A stretch of 64,000 nt of DNA from Lewinellaceae bacterium (GCA_016712415.1 JADJRC010000049.1:186001-250000), one strand, 5' to 3'. Positions 1-9,773 are shown, numbered from the stretch's first letter. Program-made: numbers and translations. Notes: generated from the letters alone by a model not told the origin.

Positions 1-158
1 GACACAGATCAGGCTGATTCCCGCTGTGTAAATCTGTTTAATCTGTGTCATCTGTGTGCCATTTCGTGATTACAGGTTAATAGCACGCAGATGACACAGA
101 TCAGGCTGATTCCCGCTGTGTAAATCTGTTTAATCTGTGTCATCTGTGTGCCATTTCG
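1..158. repeat. 66-bp direct repeat, two copies with internal dyad
   Basis: Positions 1-66 and 93-158 are identical and are separated by 26 bases. Each copy starts GACACAGAT and ends ATCTGTGTCATCTGTGTGCC plus ATTTCG, so the ends are complementary and a copy can fold on itself. The 26-base spacer ends with GCACGCAGAT, which extends the dyad of the second copy. The first copy touches the window edge, so more copies may lie upstream. The second copy ends 109 bases before the start of the PIG-L gene. Function unknown; it resembles dispersed noncoding repeats of Bacteroidota. Confidence 0.85.
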
Positions 159-267
159 GTTCGCTATTCACGATTTTAATACGTCCAAAATCCTCCTTCG
201 GGGCAACCTTCACGCTCCCCACTTGTTTTTTGTGCCTATTTTCGCCGTTCATAAATTCCTTTCGGGC

Positions 268-2775
268 ATGAAAAACAAACTCCTCCTTCTCCTTTTTATC
301 CTTTGCACTCCCTTCCTGCTCACGGCACAAAAACCGGCCAAACCGAGCGCTGCCGACCTGCACCAGGCCATCAAAAAATTGAATGTACTCGGCTCCGTGC
401 TCTATGTTGCCGCCCACCCCGACGATGAAAACCAGCGCCTGATCAGTTACTGCGCCAACGAAAAACTGTATAACGTCACCTACCTGTCGCTCACTCGCGG
501 CGACGGCGGGCAGAACCTGATCGGCCCGGAAATCCGCGACCTCCTCGGCGTATTGCGCACGGAAGAGTTGCTCATGGCCCGCTCCATCGATGGCGGCAAA
601 CAGCGCTTTTCCCGCGCCAACGATTTCGGTTTTTCCAAAACCCCGGAGGAAACCCTGCGTATCTGGGACAAGGATGCCGTACTCTCCGACGTGGTATGGG
701 CCATCCGGGAAACAAAACCCGACGTGATTATCAACCGCTTTTACCACGATTTAAAATACAATACCCATGGCCATCACACCTCATCGGCCATGCTCTCCGT
801 AGAGGCATTCGACCTTGCCGGAAAGGCCGATGTGTATCCCGAACAATTGCAATACACCGAACCCTGGCAGCCGGGCCGCATTTTCTTCAACACTTCCTGG
901 TGGTTCTACGGCAGCCGCGAGGCCTTTGAAAAGGCCGACAAAACCAACCTCTACCCACTCGACCTGGGTGTGTACCTGCCGCTCAAAGGCAAAAGCAACA
1001 ACGAAGTAGCCGCCGAAGCGCGCTCCATGCACCGTTGCCAGGGCTTCGGCGCCATGAGCAGCCGTGGCGAAAGCATCGATTGGTTCGAATACATCAAAGG
1101 CTCGCAGCCTACAGAAAAAGATCCGTTTGCCGGGATCAACGCAACCTGGACGCGTGTGGCGGGCGGTGAAAAAATCGGCGACCTGATCGCCGGGATCGAC
1201 CGCGAATACCGTTCCGACAACCCCGCCGCCAGTGTTCCCGATCTGCTGACGGCCATGCAAATGATCAAATCGCTGCCCGACGGTTACTGGAAACAGGTCA
1301 AATTAAACGAGATCAAGGAGGTTATCCGCGGCTGCCTGGGCATCTACCTGGAAGCCACGGCCACCGAGCCAACCGTCACGCCGGGAGGATCGGTTAAAAT
1401 CAACCTGGAGGCCATCAGCAGGGCGCAAGGCACGGCTGCAGTCGTGCTGGGAAGCGCGTCGATCATGCCCGGCTTGCTGGACACCGTTTTTGCCCTGCCG
1501 CTGAAACCCAACGTGGATTTTACCGCAGCCTGCAATGTGACGATCCCAGCTAACGCAACGTTCACTTCGCCCTACTGGCTTCGTGGGACATCCTCCCTGG
1601 GTATGTACACGGTAGAAGACCAGCAACTGCGCGGCATGCCCGAATCGCCGCGTTTTGCATCGGTACGCTGGTCGATCACGGTTAACGGTGTGCCGCTGGA
1701 ATACACAACCGATGTCGCCTACAAAGTAGAAGAGTCGGCCATTGGAGAGGTATGGCGGCCCTTTGAAATACTGCCGCCGGCATTTGTGGAGTTCACCGAA
1801 GCCTCCTACCTGGCTACCGGCAACAGCCTGCCCGTCACCCTGCGTGTAAAAGCCGGGCGCGACAACGTACACGTCAAACTGTTGCTCGATATTCCCGAGG
1901 GCTGGAAAAACCCCGGAACTGCCCAGAAACTGCCGGAATTCGATTTAAAAAACAAAGGCGAGGAAATCGAATATACCTTCGAACTGCAACCCTCAACCGG
2001 CAACGGCGTATTGAACGCTGCTGTGGAGGTCGATGGCAAACGTTACCCTTACCGCCTTACTACGGTAAAATACGACCATATCCCGCAACAGAGTGTGCTG
2101 CTGCCCGCCACGGCGCCTGCTGCAAGACTCGACCTGAGCGTCAGGGCTAAAAACGTCGGATATATCGCCGGCGCAGGCGACGAGACGACCAAGGCCCTGC
2201 AACAAATGGGCTGTACCGTTACCCTGCTGGAAGACAAAGACCTGGAAGCCGGCAAACTGAAAAATTACGACGCCATTGTGGTAGGCATCCGCGCCTACAA
2301 CACCCGGGAAGGACTCAAATTCCATCAGCAACAACTGTTCGATTACGTCCGGAATGGCGGCACCTTGGTGGTGCAGTACAATACCAGCCACGAACTCGTA
2401 CTCGATCAACTGGCCCCTTACCCGATGAAACTCTCCCGTACCCGGGTTACCGACGAGACGGCAGAAATGCGTTTTCTGTTGCCCGATCACCCGGTGCTGA
2501 ATACACCCAACAAGTTGACATCCAAAGATTTCGACGACTGGGTGCAGGAGCGTGGCCTGTATTTTCCCGGAGAGTGGGATGCAGCATTCGAAGCGCCTCT
2601 CTCTGCCAACGATCCCGGCGAAAAACCCGCCGATGGCTCGCTGCTCGTGGCTAAATACGGCAAAGGACACTATGTCTACACCGGATTGTCGTTTTTCCGC
2701 GAACTACCCGCCGGAGTACCCGGCGCCTACCGGCTGTTTGCCAACATTGTATCGCTGGGAAAACAACAACCTTAA
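268..2775 (+). CDS. Secreted PIG-L (LmbE-like) family deacetylase
   Basis: An 835-aa protein that begins with a clear signal peptide (MKNKLLLLLFILCTPFLLTAQ), which is why the ATG at 268 is preferred over in-frame codons upstream. The zinc-binding motif of the PIG-L/LmbE N-deacetylase family, AHPDDE, lies at residues 49-54, and a second metal-binding stretch (THGHHTSS) near residue 170. The family hydrolyses N-acetyl groups on sugars or sugar-linked compounds; the substrate here cannot be read. The middle is beta-rich and the last 200 residues (around YIAGAGDETTKALQQMGC) resemble a ThuA/glutamine-amidotransferase-like fold. Likely periplasmic or outer-surface. A SWIM protein gene follows 21 bases downstream. 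Confidence 0.85.
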   Translation: MKNKLLLLLFILCTPFLLTAQKPAKPSAADLHQAIKKLNVLGSVLYVAAHPDDENQRLISYCANEKLYNVTYLSLTRGDGGQNLIGPEIRDLLGVLRTEELLMARSIDGGKQRFSRANDFGFSKTPEETLRIWDKDAVLSDVVWAIRETKPDVIINRFYHDLKYNTHGHHTSSAMLSVEAFDLAGKADVYPEQLQYTEPWQPGRIFFNTSWWFYGSREAFEKADKTNLYPLDLGVYLPLKGKSNNEVAAEARSMHRCQGFGAMSSRGESIDWFEYIKGSQPTEKDPFAGINATWTRVAGGEKIGDLIAGIDREYRSDNPAASVPDLLTAMQMIKSLPDGYWKQVKLNEIKEVIRGCLGIYLEATATEPTVTPGGSVKINLEAISRAQGTAAVVLGSASIMPGLLDTVFALPLKPNVDFTAACNVTIPANATFTSPYWLRGTSSLGMYTVEDQQLRGMPESPRFASVRWSITVNGVPLEYTTDVAYKVEESAIGEVWRPFEILPPAFVEFTEASYLATGNSLPVTLRVKAGRDNVHVKLLLDIPEGWKNPGTAQKLPEFDLKNKGEEIEYTFELQPSTGNGVLNAAVEVDGKRYPYRLTTVKYDHIPQQSVLLPATAPAARLDLSVRAKNVGYIAGAGDETTKALQQMGCTVTLLEDKDLEAGKLKNYDAIVVGIRAYNTREGLKFHQQQLFDYVRNGGTLVVQYNTSHELVLDQLAPYPMKLSRTRVTDETAEMRFLLPDHPVLNTPNKLTSKDFDDWVQERGLYFPGEWDAAFEAPLSANDPGEKPADGSLLVAKYGKGHYVYTGLSFFRELPAGVPGAYRLFANIVSLGKQQP

Positions 2776-2796
2776 ACAAACGCAACCTTCCACGGC

Positions 2797-4083
2797 GTGG
2801 CCGCAGTATCCGACAGCAAAAAGAACAGGGCGACTGTACTTGCACAGGCCGCCTTTTTCCGGAACGGCGGCACGTTTGGACACCTCGTTTTTGGGGAAAT
2901 GCCGGCAGGAGAACATTGCCGGCACGGCGTAGCGGCCAATCGTGAAAGCAAGCGTCTCTATTGCACCTGTTCCCAATATCCGAAACCGTGTGTTCATGCT
3001 TTGGCCCTGGAGATACTCGACGCTCCGTTTCCACCGGTGGATGAACTTCCCGAATGGGTAACAGCGCTGCTGGCCGGACGGCGCGGCGACCGGATGATGC
3101 AGACAAACAATGGCGGGGAAAAAGCCGCTGCGCAGCAGCAACGCCGGTTCGAGCGGCTGGAGCGCGCAGCCCATGGATTTGATGACCTCGACACATGGCT
3201 GCTCGACACCATGCGGCGCGGTCTCGCAGCCGTTGTTACCGAAGACGCCCAATGGTGGAGAAACATCGCAGAACGCATGGCCGACGCCTCCATGCCCGGA
3301 CTGAGCCGAACCCTGCGGCTTTTGGGCGACATCCCGGCTGATGCGCCCGACTGGGCCGATCGCACCGCTGCCGTACTCGCCGACTGTTACCTTGCCGTTC
3401 GGGCCTTCCGCAAACGCGACCAACTGCCCGAACCCTTGCTGTACGACCTGCAGCAATACATCGGGATCAATACCAAAAAAGAAGCGGTGCTGGCATCCGG
3501 CGAGCGCGTTTCCGACGATTGGGCGGTTGTGGGCCAGGTCGAATCCGTACTGGAGGACAAACTCCTGTCGCGCCGAAGCTGGCTGCTGGGCAGCCGGAGC
3601 GGTCGATTTGCCCAACTGCTCGATTACGCCTTCGGAGGCGCAGGGTTTCCACCGGGATTTACCACGGGAAGCGTGTTGCGCGGAACGCTTGCATTCTACC
3701 CCTCGGCATATCCGCTGCGCGCCATTGCACCGGATGACCTGCACGAACTTCCCGAAAAAATTAAAGCGCTGGACGGTTTCGGGAAATTTGACACATTTGC
3801 AACCGTGTACGCAGCAGTGCTGGCAGAACAACCCTGGCTACACCTGTTTCCGGCGGCTTTCAACGCTGTTTTACCCTATACGGGAAAAAACCGTTTTTTC
3901 ATCGCAGACCCTCAGGAACATGTGTTGCCGCTCAAGACCCCCGAAGATACCGGGTGGCAGATCATGGCCCTGTCGGGCGGGCGCCCTGTCAGCCTATATG
4001 GCGAGTGGGACGGCGACGGGCTCAGGCCACTGGGCGTTCTGGCAGAAGGGCGATATGTCGGGCTGGGAGGGCAACCGTCCTGA
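2797..4083 (+). CDS. SWIM zinc-finger protein
   Basis: A 428-aa protein with the SWIM signature CxCx6CxH (CTCSQYPKPCVH, residues 56-67), a zinc finger thought to mediate nucleic-acid or protein contacts. The rest is helical and lacks a recognised catalytic domain, as in other bacterial SWIM proteins. The start is a GTG at 2797, the only candidate after the in-frame stop of the PIG-L gene at 2773-2775. Many relatives have a longer stretch before the finger, so the N-terminus may be short or damaged by an upstream frame error. It lies 21 bases after the PIG-L gene on the same strand and may be cotranscribed, though no functional link is evident. Confidence 0.75.
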   Translation: MAAVSDSKKNRATVLAQAAFFRNGGTFGHLVFGEMPAGEHCRHGVAANRESKRLYCTCSQYPKPCVHALALEILDAPFPPVDELPEWVTALLAGRRGDRMMQTNNGGEKAAAQQQRRFERLERAAHGFDDLDTWLLDTMRRGLAAVVTEDAQWWRNIAERMADASMPGLSRTLRLLGDIPADAPDWADRTAAVLADCYLAVRAFRKRDQLPEPLLYDLQQYIGINTKKEAVLASGERVSDDWAVVGQVESVLEDKLLSRRSWLLGSRSGRFAQLLDYAFGGAGFPPGFTTGSVLRGTLAFYPSAYPLRAIAPDDLHELPEKIKALDGFGKFDTFATVYAAVLAEQPWLHLFPAAFNAVLPYTGKNRFFIADPQEHVLPLKTPEDTGWQIMALSGGRPVSLYGEWDGDGLRPLGVLAEGRYVGLGGQPS

Positions 4084-4168
4084 GCATATCATTGTGCATC
4101 ATCATGAACAACGCATAGAAATAAGCAACGGCACGCTCTTTTTTTTACTCAACACCCTTCTTTCAACC

Positions 4169-5467
4169 ATGAAAGCAACCATCATCGGCGGCGGCATTAT
4201 CGGACTCAGTTCGGCCTACTACCTCAACGAAAACGGCTGGGATGTGACGGTTCTGGAGAAAGGCGACCTGACGGACAATTGCTCGTTCGGCAATATGGGC
4301 TACCTGTCGCCCTCACACTTTGTGCCCCTTGCGGCGCCGGGTATTATCAACCAGGGGCTCTGGTGGATGTTCCGGCAAAAAAGCCCGTTTTACGTCCGCC
4401 CCTCCCTCCGTTGGGACCTGATCGACTGGGGACTGAAATTCATGCGTGCTTCCAACCCCCGGCACGTGGAACGCAGTGCCAGACCACTGCGCGACCTGCT
4501 GATGCTGTCGAAACAACTGACCGCCGAATGGCAGCAAAACGGCGCCATGAACTTTGAGTACACGGAAGACGGCTGCATCATGTTCTATCAAACGGCAAAA
4601 AAGGAACAGGAAGAATTTGAAAACGCCCGCATTGCCGAAGGCATGGGGTTAAAAACCGAAGTGCTCAGCAGGGAAGACGCACACCGCATGGAACCCGACC
4701 TGTTGCCCGACGTGCGCGGGGGCGTGTGGTTCAAAGACGATGCGCACCTCCATCCGAATACCCTCATGCGTCAACTCGCGGCGTTGCTGGAAAAACGCGG
4801 CGTCAGCATCCTTAGAAACACCACAGTAACCGGATTCCACAAAGAAAACGGCCGGATAATGTCCGTAACCTGCCAGGGACAACCCGGCGCCGCCACCTTC
4901 CTGCAATCGCCCGACCTCGTCGTGCTCGCTGCCGGCTCCTGGTCGCCGCAGATCGCCAAAATGGCCGGGGAGTATATCCCGCTCATGCCGGGCAAGGGAT
5001 ACTCCATGACCGTCGATACACCGCGTCAACTGCTCCGCTATCCCTGTATCCTGATTGAGGCAAAAGTGGCGCTCACACCCTGGGCAACGCGCCTGCGCAT
5101 CGGCAGTACGATGGAAATCGGACCGGTCAACGACCGTATCCTGTTGCCGCGCGTGCAAGGCATACTCGAAGCCGTTCCGCGTTTTCTGCCCGGCTACATC
5201 GACGACCCGGCATTCCGTGATCTCGCCGATCCCGAAAAACTCCGGCAATATACCCGGGAACGGGTTTGGTATGGCTTCCGCCCCGTATCGGCCGATGGCT
5301 TGCCCTATATCGGCTTCGCCAAAAAGACAAAAAACCTGATCGTCGCCACAGGCCACGCCATGATCGGCCTCAGTATGGGCGCAGGAACGGGAAAACTGGT
5401 GTCGGAGATGGCCGATGGCAAGCCGATGAGTGTATCTGCGGAGGCGTTTGATCCGGGGAGATATTAG
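4169..5467 (+). CDS. FAD-dependent oxidoreductase, DadA-like (D-amino-acid dehydrogenase family)
   Basis: A 432-aa DAO-fold flavoprotein. The ATG at 4169 places the dinucleotide-binding motif GGGIIGLSSAYYLNENGWDV right at the N-terminus, so the much longer upstream open frame is not used. C-terminal features typical of the family are present: GFRPVSADGLPYIG and a GHAMIGLSMGAGTGKLV segment that closes over FAD. The family oxidises amines of D-amino acids, hydroxyproline or glycine-like substrates; D-amino-acid or D-hydroxyproline dehydrogenase is the likely activity but the substrate is not determined by sequence. It begins 85 bases after the SWIM gene. No proline-racemase partner lies nearby. 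Confidence 0.85.
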   Translation: MKATIIGGGIIGLSSAYYLNENGWDVTVLEKGDLTDNCSFGNMGYLSPSHFVPLAAPGIINQGLWWMFRQKSPFYVRPSLRWDLIDWGLKFMRASNPRHVERSARPLRDLLMLSKQLTAEWQQNGAMNFEYTEDGCIMFYQTAKKEQEEFENARIAEGMGLKTEVLSREDAHRMEPDLLPDVRGGVWFKDDAHLHPNTLMRQLAALLEKRGVSILRNTTVTGFHKENGRIMSVTCQGQPGAATFLQSPDLVVLAAGSWSPQIAKMAGEYIPLMPGKGYSMTVDTPRQLLRYPCILIEAKVALTPWATRLRIGSTMEIGPVNDRILLPRVQGILEAVPRFLPGYIDDPAFRDLADPEKLRQYTRERVWYGFRPVSADGLPYIGFAKKTKNLIVATGHAMIGLSMGAGTGKLVSEMADGKPMSVSAEAFDPGRY

Positions 5468-5587
5468 AGGATAAGTATGTTCCACAATGCCGTATAGACG
5501 ACAGGGTCTTCTGCTTTTCAGACAGGATTTACAGGATTTGCAAGTAAACCGGTGAATTCCGTCAACCTGGCACTTGCAAGGCGCCCG

Positions 5588-5947
5588 CTACTTTCCATTC
5601 TTGACCAACCGGTTATTTTCATCCGGGAAAATCGCAACCGGCCGGAATGTTTTGGCCTCTTCAGGCGTCATGGTGGCATAGGAGATGATGATGACGATAT
5701 CGCCCACCTGAACCCTGCGGGCTGCAGCGCCGTTGAGACAAATAACGCCGCTGCCGCGTTCGCCGCGGATGGTATAGGTTTCGATGCGTTCGCCGTTGTT
5801 GTTGTTGACAATCTGCACTTTCTCTCCCTCCAGAATATTGGCGGCTTCCATCAACTCCTCGTCGATCGTGATACTGCCTATATAGTTCAGGTCTGCCTGC
5901 GTAACGCGGACCCGGTGGATTTTACTTTTAAAAACTTCTATAAACAT
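5588..5947 (-). CDS. panD: Aspartate 1-decarboxylase
   Basis: A 119-aa protein that makes beta-alanine from L-aspartate for pantothenate and coenzyme A. The self-cleavage site is visible as IGSITID, with Gly24-Ser25: Ser25 becomes the pyruvoyl cofactor after cleavage into beta and alpha chains. Length matches the family. The start at 5947 is set by family alignment and by a purine-rich ribosome site (AAAGGAGAAAATC) directly upstream, one of the few strong ones in this window. A promoter is proposed at 6007-6038 on the same strand. The pantoate-beta-alanine ligase gene panC lies about 32 kb away, so the pathway genes are scattered. Confidence 0.95.
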   Translation of the reverse strand: MFIEVFKSKIHRVRVTQADLNYIGSITIDEELMEAANILEGEKVQIVNNNNGERIETYTIRGERGSGVICLNGAAARRVQVGDIVIIISYATMTPEEAKTFRPVAIFPDENNRLVKNGK

Positions 5948-6006
5948 GATTTTCTCCTTTCTGGAAATGTTGGCTATAAGAAACAGCCGAACGCCCGTTA
6001 GGGTTG

Positions 6007-6038
6007 CAAAAGTAGTCGCATCATCTGAGGGGACAAAA
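6007..6038 (-). promoter_or_regulatory. Putative panD promoter (Bacteroidota type)
   Basis: Read on the minus strand: TTTTG (6038-6034), 19 bases, then TACTTTTG (6014-6007), a match to the Bacteroidota -33/-7 consensus TTTG-N19-TAnnTTTG. It lies about 60 bases upstream of the panD start. Predicted from sequence only. Confidence 0.6.
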
Positions 6039-6103
6039 CAGGCGGGCGAAAGTTTGGTTTTCAATGGTGCAAAGCGGGCAATTGGTAAAAATAGATGTAC
6101 CCC

Positions 6104-6133
6104 TTTCAAAGTCGCGACAGAGGCTTACCTTTG
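6104..6133 (+). promoter_or_regulatory. Putative asnS promoter
   Basis: TTTC (6104-6107), 18 bases, then TACCTTTG (6126-6133), a perfect -7 box with a near-match -33 box, about 43 bases before the asnS start. It is divergent from the panD promoter. Confidence 0.5.
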
Positions 6134-6175
6134 CGGCTCTTTTTGAAAAACACAGTTGGAGTGGCTTGTCCCACC

Positions 6176-7631
6176 ATGAATATGAAACGCACGAAAATAG
6201 CCGAACTGCTTCGCACGGAACCCATTGGCACGGAAGTGCTGGTCAAAGGCTGGGTAAAAGCCTTCCGAAACAACCAGTTTATTGCCCTCAACGACGGTTC
6301 GACACCGCATAACCTGCAGGTCGTCGTGGATTTTGAACAATTCGACGCCGCCACGCTCGAACGCATCAGGTTCGGCGCCGCGATCGGGGCCGGCGGCACG
6401 GTCGTGGAGTCGCAGGGTAAAGGCCAGAAAATTGAAATAAAGGCCTCGGCATTAACCATATACGGCGACTGCAACCCGGAGGAATTCCCCCTGCAACCCA
6501 AAAAGCAGACGCTCGAATTTTTGCGTGAACACGCCCACCTGCGTTTCCGGACGAATACGTTTGCGGCTGTTTTCCGCATTCGCCATGCGCTCGCGTACGC
6601 GATCCACAAGTTTTTCAACGACCGGGGTTTTTATTACATGCACACGCCGATCATTACAGCCAGCGACGCAGAAGGCGCGGGAGAAATGTTTCAGGTGACG
6701 ACCCTTCCGTTGGAAAACACACCCCGTACGGAAAGCGGCGAAATCGACTTTAGCCAGGATTTCCTTCGCCCGTCCCACCAACCTCACCGTGTCCGGTCAG
6801 TTGGAAGCCGAACTCGGGGCCATGGCACTAGGCGAGGTGTACACTTTTGGCCCAACCTTTCGCGCCGAAAACTCCAACACCACGCGCCACCTGGCCGAGT
6901 TCTGGATGATCGAGCCGGAAGTGGCCTTCGCCGATCTGGACGACAACATGAACCTCGCGGAAGACATGCTGCAATATGTTATCCGTTATGCCCTCGAACA
7001 TTGCGCCGACGATCTTAAAATTCTGGAAGACCGCCTGATCGAAGAGGAAAAAAGCAAGCCCCAGGACCAGCGCAGCGAGATGTCGCTCACTGAAAAATTG
7101 CGCTTTGTGGTCGACAATCAGTTCGAACGCCTTACCTACACCGAGGCGATTGATATCCTGAAAAACTCCAACCCCAACAAAAAGGGAAAATTCCAGTTTC
7201 CCGTGGAAGGCTGGGGTACCGACCTCCAGAGTGAACACGAGCGCTACCTGGTGGAAAAACATTTCAAAAAGCCCGTCATCCTGACCAACTACCCGGCTGC
7301 GATCAAGGCATTTTACATGCGCCAGGACGAACCCGCCGAGGGCGTTCCCGGCCCGACTGTATCCGCTATGGACATTCTGTTTCCCGGTATCGGCGAGATC
7401 GTGGGCGGCTCGCAGCGGGAAGAGCGCTACGACCGCCTCGTACAGCGCATGCGCGACATGCACATCCCTGAAAAGGAACTCTACTGGTACCTCGACACGC
7501 GGCGCTTCGGCTCCTGCCCGCACGCGGGCTTTGGCCTGGGATTCGAGCGTTTGGTACAGTTCATTACGGGCATGACCAACATCCGCGATGTGATCGCATT
7601 CCCGCGATATCCCGGAAATGCAGCGTTTTAA
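6176..7631 (+). CDS. asnS: Asparagine--tRNA ligase (frame broken near 6763)
   Basis: Class II aminoacyl-tRNA synthetase that charges tRNA-Asn. The N-terminal OB-fold anticodon-binding domain (VLVKGWVKAFRNNQFIALNDG) is followed by the catalytic core, with motif 2 at YTFGPTFRAENSNTTRH and motif 3 near GFGLGFERLVQF. Total about 485 residues, normal for the family. The coding frame shifts once: up to about 6762 it is read in one frame and after it in the next, because TTTCC at 6760-6764 has one C too many; removing it restores DFFARPTNLTVSGQ. As asnS is normally essential, a consensus error is likelier than a real mutation. Start could be 6176 or the ATG at 6182. Confidence 0.93.
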
Positions 7632-7675
7632 TCCGGTTTTAAGAAAATATTTTTGTGGAAAACGTGACGAAACAA

Positions 7676-7706
7676 TTGGTTTTTCGTCAAAATATCCCTA
7701 TATTTG
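7676..7706 (+). promoter_or_regulatory. Putative promoter in the asnS-ATPase gap
   Basis: TTG (7676-7678), 20 bases, TATATTTG (7699-7706), a good Bacteroidota consensus. It lies in the 329-base gap after asnS and would give a leader of about 250 bases before the ATPase gene at 7961. Nothing else recognisable was seen in this A/T-rich gap. Confidence 0.55.
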
Positions 7707-7960
7707 GGGAAAACAGCAACTTTTTTTCCACACCCCCTTGCGCCGCGTATTAACAAAATCTTAAATTGCATCGTTTTTTGCACTAATCCTCCCGGAACAT
7801 TCGCAGTTACAGGTGTAATATTCTCCTTTCGTTTTAATCCTGCTACCCAATCCTAACTGTGGTAATTTGGCTGTTACGCTTCCCAACACCGATCTGTATG
7901 CTTGAAAAACTATTGAAAGCGCATCCCAGACAGTCAGATTTTTTTAACAAAAATTGGCGA

Positions 7961-8293
7961 ATGAGCGATTTACACACAAATTTAACACTCCCATCCAACC
8001 CCGATAACGTATGCAAAGTAGAACCTTTCGTACATGACGTAGCCAACCGGTACAATCTTTCTCCCAACGTCCACGGGAACATTCTGGTAAGTTTAACTGA
8101 AGCCGTCACCAACGCCATCCTGCATGGCAACCAGGCCGACGGAAACAAATGTGTTTCAATCTCGCTGCGCCGTCAGAAAGACGCGCTCTCCATCCGTGTA
8201 TCCGACGAAGGCCCCGGTTTTGACCCGACCTGCGTACCCGATCCCACAACAGGAGAATGTCTGAAAGAGGGTGCGAGCTGCGAGTTTTCTTGA
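7961..8293 (+). CDS. Anti-sigma-type HATPase (RsbW/SpoIIAB-like), 3' end scrambled
   Basis: A small GHKL-ATPase of the serine/threonine kinase, anti-sigma regulatory type. The N-box is visible as SLTEAVTNAILHGNQ and the G1 box as VSDEGPGFDP, both ATP-binding. The ATG at 7961 (MSDLHTNLTL) is chosen over an upstream in-frame codon because family members start there. After CLKEG the expected GRGxFLM lid motif is out of frame: FLMR and ADESR appear in one frame and GNDVSRL in another up to a stop near 8381. Several indels therefore affect 8265-8330, and the real gene probably ends near 8381. Its partner sigma or anti-sigma-antagonist gene is not adjacent. Confidence 0.75.
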   Translation: MSDLHTNLTLPSNPDNVCKVEPFVHDVANRYNLSPNVHGNILVSLTEAVTNAILHGNQADGNKCVSISLRRQKDALSIRVSDEGPGFDPTCVPDPTTGECLKEGASCEFS

Positions 8294-8432
8294 TGCGTTT
8301 TACCCGAGCCGACGAATCTCGCTTACTCGCTCTGCTGTTGGGGGAAATGACGTTTCAAGATTGACATCATTCCCTTTTTAAAAACCTCCGAAGTCGTCCG
8401 CGATTTCCAGGTTTTCAATCCTGCCTCCATCT

Positions 8433-8903
8433 ATGAATTTCAGCCATTTTCCCGACTTTTTGCCGGAGGAGCCGGAGACACCGGTTTCTTTCTTTTTTGA
8501 AGATGTCGCCTTCGACCTGCCTGACGAACAGGCGTTGCGTGAATGGCTGGAAGCGGCTGCCCGTGCCGAGGGCAGACCCATTCGGGAACTCAATTATGTT
8601 TTCTGCTCCGACGAGCACCTGCGCAGCATCAACGTGGAATTTCTCGACCACGACTACTACACCGATGTGATCACATTCCCGAACAGCGACTATGGCCCTG
8701 GTTTTTCTGCCGGCGAAGTGTATATCAGTTCTGAACGGGTAGCCGAGAACGCCAAAACATACGGCGTTTCCTTCTATCACGAGTTATGCCGGGTGATGGC
8801 GCACGGCTTGCTGCACATTATCGGCTACGGCGACAAAACGCCTGAAGATGAGGTGGTGATGCGGGGAAAAGAGGATTATTATCTGGCCGCTCTGGAAGCG
8901 TAA
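8433..8903 (+). CDS. ybeY: Endoribonuclease YbeY (rRNA maturation factor)
   Basis: A 156-aa metalloprotein of the UPF0054/YbeY family, which acts in 16S rRNA 3'-end maturation and ribosome quality control. The zinc-binding signature is near the C-terminus: MAHGLLHIIGYGDKT, where two His are clear and the third ligand, usually His in GYDH, appears as the altered GYGDKT. This change could be real or follow a local sequence error. The conserved VITFPN segment is present. The gene follows the ATPase gene, whose restored end (about 8381) leaves a 50-base gap. Confidence 0.9.
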   Translation: MNFSHFPDFLPEEPETPVSFFFEDVAFDLPDEQALREWLEAAARAEGRPIRELNYVFCSDEHLRSINVEFLDHDYYTDVITFPNSDYGPGFSAGEVYISSERVAENAKTYGVSFYHELCRVMAHGLLHIIGYGDKTPEDEVVMRGKEDYYLAALEA

Positions 8904-8941
8904 CGCGGGTTGCCGGGTTTTTCGACCCGGGAGCAGTTCAA

Positions 8942-9762
8942 ATGCTGCGGGATACTCCATCCGGTTGTACATTTGTCACATGCAACTCACCCTACCAACT
9001 GCCATGGGCCTTCCGCGAGAAACTGCTCCGGACTACCATGCCTTTCAACCGCATCAAGGCATCTCTTTTGCGCAAAACCAGCCCCTGGGAAAGCAAGGTC
9101 GGCGGACAACCCTACCTGCCCCAAAACACCCCCTGGCCGACGGCGCCCGACGGCCGCGAACTGTTCTTTCTGGCCCAGATCAATTTTGCCGATATGCCGC
9201 CGCTTTCGCCCTTCCCTTCACAAGGCATTTTGCAGTTCTATCTCAACGATGACGACCTCTACGGCATGGACTTCGACGACGGCGAAAACCAGGATACCTT
9301 CCGTGTACTGTACCACCGCGACCTGATCCGGGACGAATCTCAACTGCATAGCGGCATGCCTATGCTGCGCGACTACGACGACCTGCTGCCGCATCACCCC
9401 GACGAGTCGTATCCCCTGGTATTTGAGGCCGCAGAAGAGGTAGCCGCCATGACCGACTACCGCTTTTACCAGCATTTCGGCACCGATTTTTTCCAGCAGT
9501 TTGGCGAACAGGAATGGACTGTGATGGACGAGTTCGGCAAAGCCGTTCGGCCACAAGGGCACAAAATAGGTGGGTATGCCTATTTCACACAGGACGATCC
9601 CCGCCGGAAGGAGGACCCCATGCTCCTGCTGTTCCAACTCGACTCCGATCAACTCATGGACCTCATCAGGGCGATGGGTGTCCAGCCATTTCTTTTTCCG
9701 GGAAAAGGACCTCCGCCGCACTGGATTTTTCAAGGGTGTTGTACGATTGGGACTGTTTGTAG
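8942..9762 (+). CDS. DUF1963 (YwqG-like) protein, frame broken near 3' end
   Basis: Core match to DUF1963 is strong: SPWESKVGGQPYLP, ELFFLAQINFADMPPL, GILQFYLNDDDLYG and MLLLFQLDSD. These are small cytosolic proteins of unknown function, sometimes next to toxin or immunity genes. The frame is intact to about 9680 and then breaks twice: FFFREKDLRR is in one frame and the expected C-terminal LDFSRVLYDWDC in another, ending at 9762. The first open frame alone runs on to 9871 with unrelated residues. The start is uncertain: 8942 is the frame opening, the ATG at 9038 (MPFNRIKAS) is an alternative, and a TACATTTG -7-like box at 8968-8975 would favour a downstream start. Confidence 0.75.
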
Positions 9763-9773
9763 GAGGGCTGTAC

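Noticed and set aside
148..267. Upstream in-frame start of the PIG-L gene
   Set aside because: It begins inside the 66-bp repeat and would put 40 unlikely residues before a clear signal peptide.
130..747. Minus-strand open frame opposite the PIG-L gene
   Set aside because: It is a shadow of the coding strand with no recognisable protein features.
3341..4168. Long N-terminal extension of the FAD oxidoreductase frame
   Set aside because: It overlaps the SWIM gene on the same strand in another frame; the dinucleotide-binding motif marks the real start at 4169.
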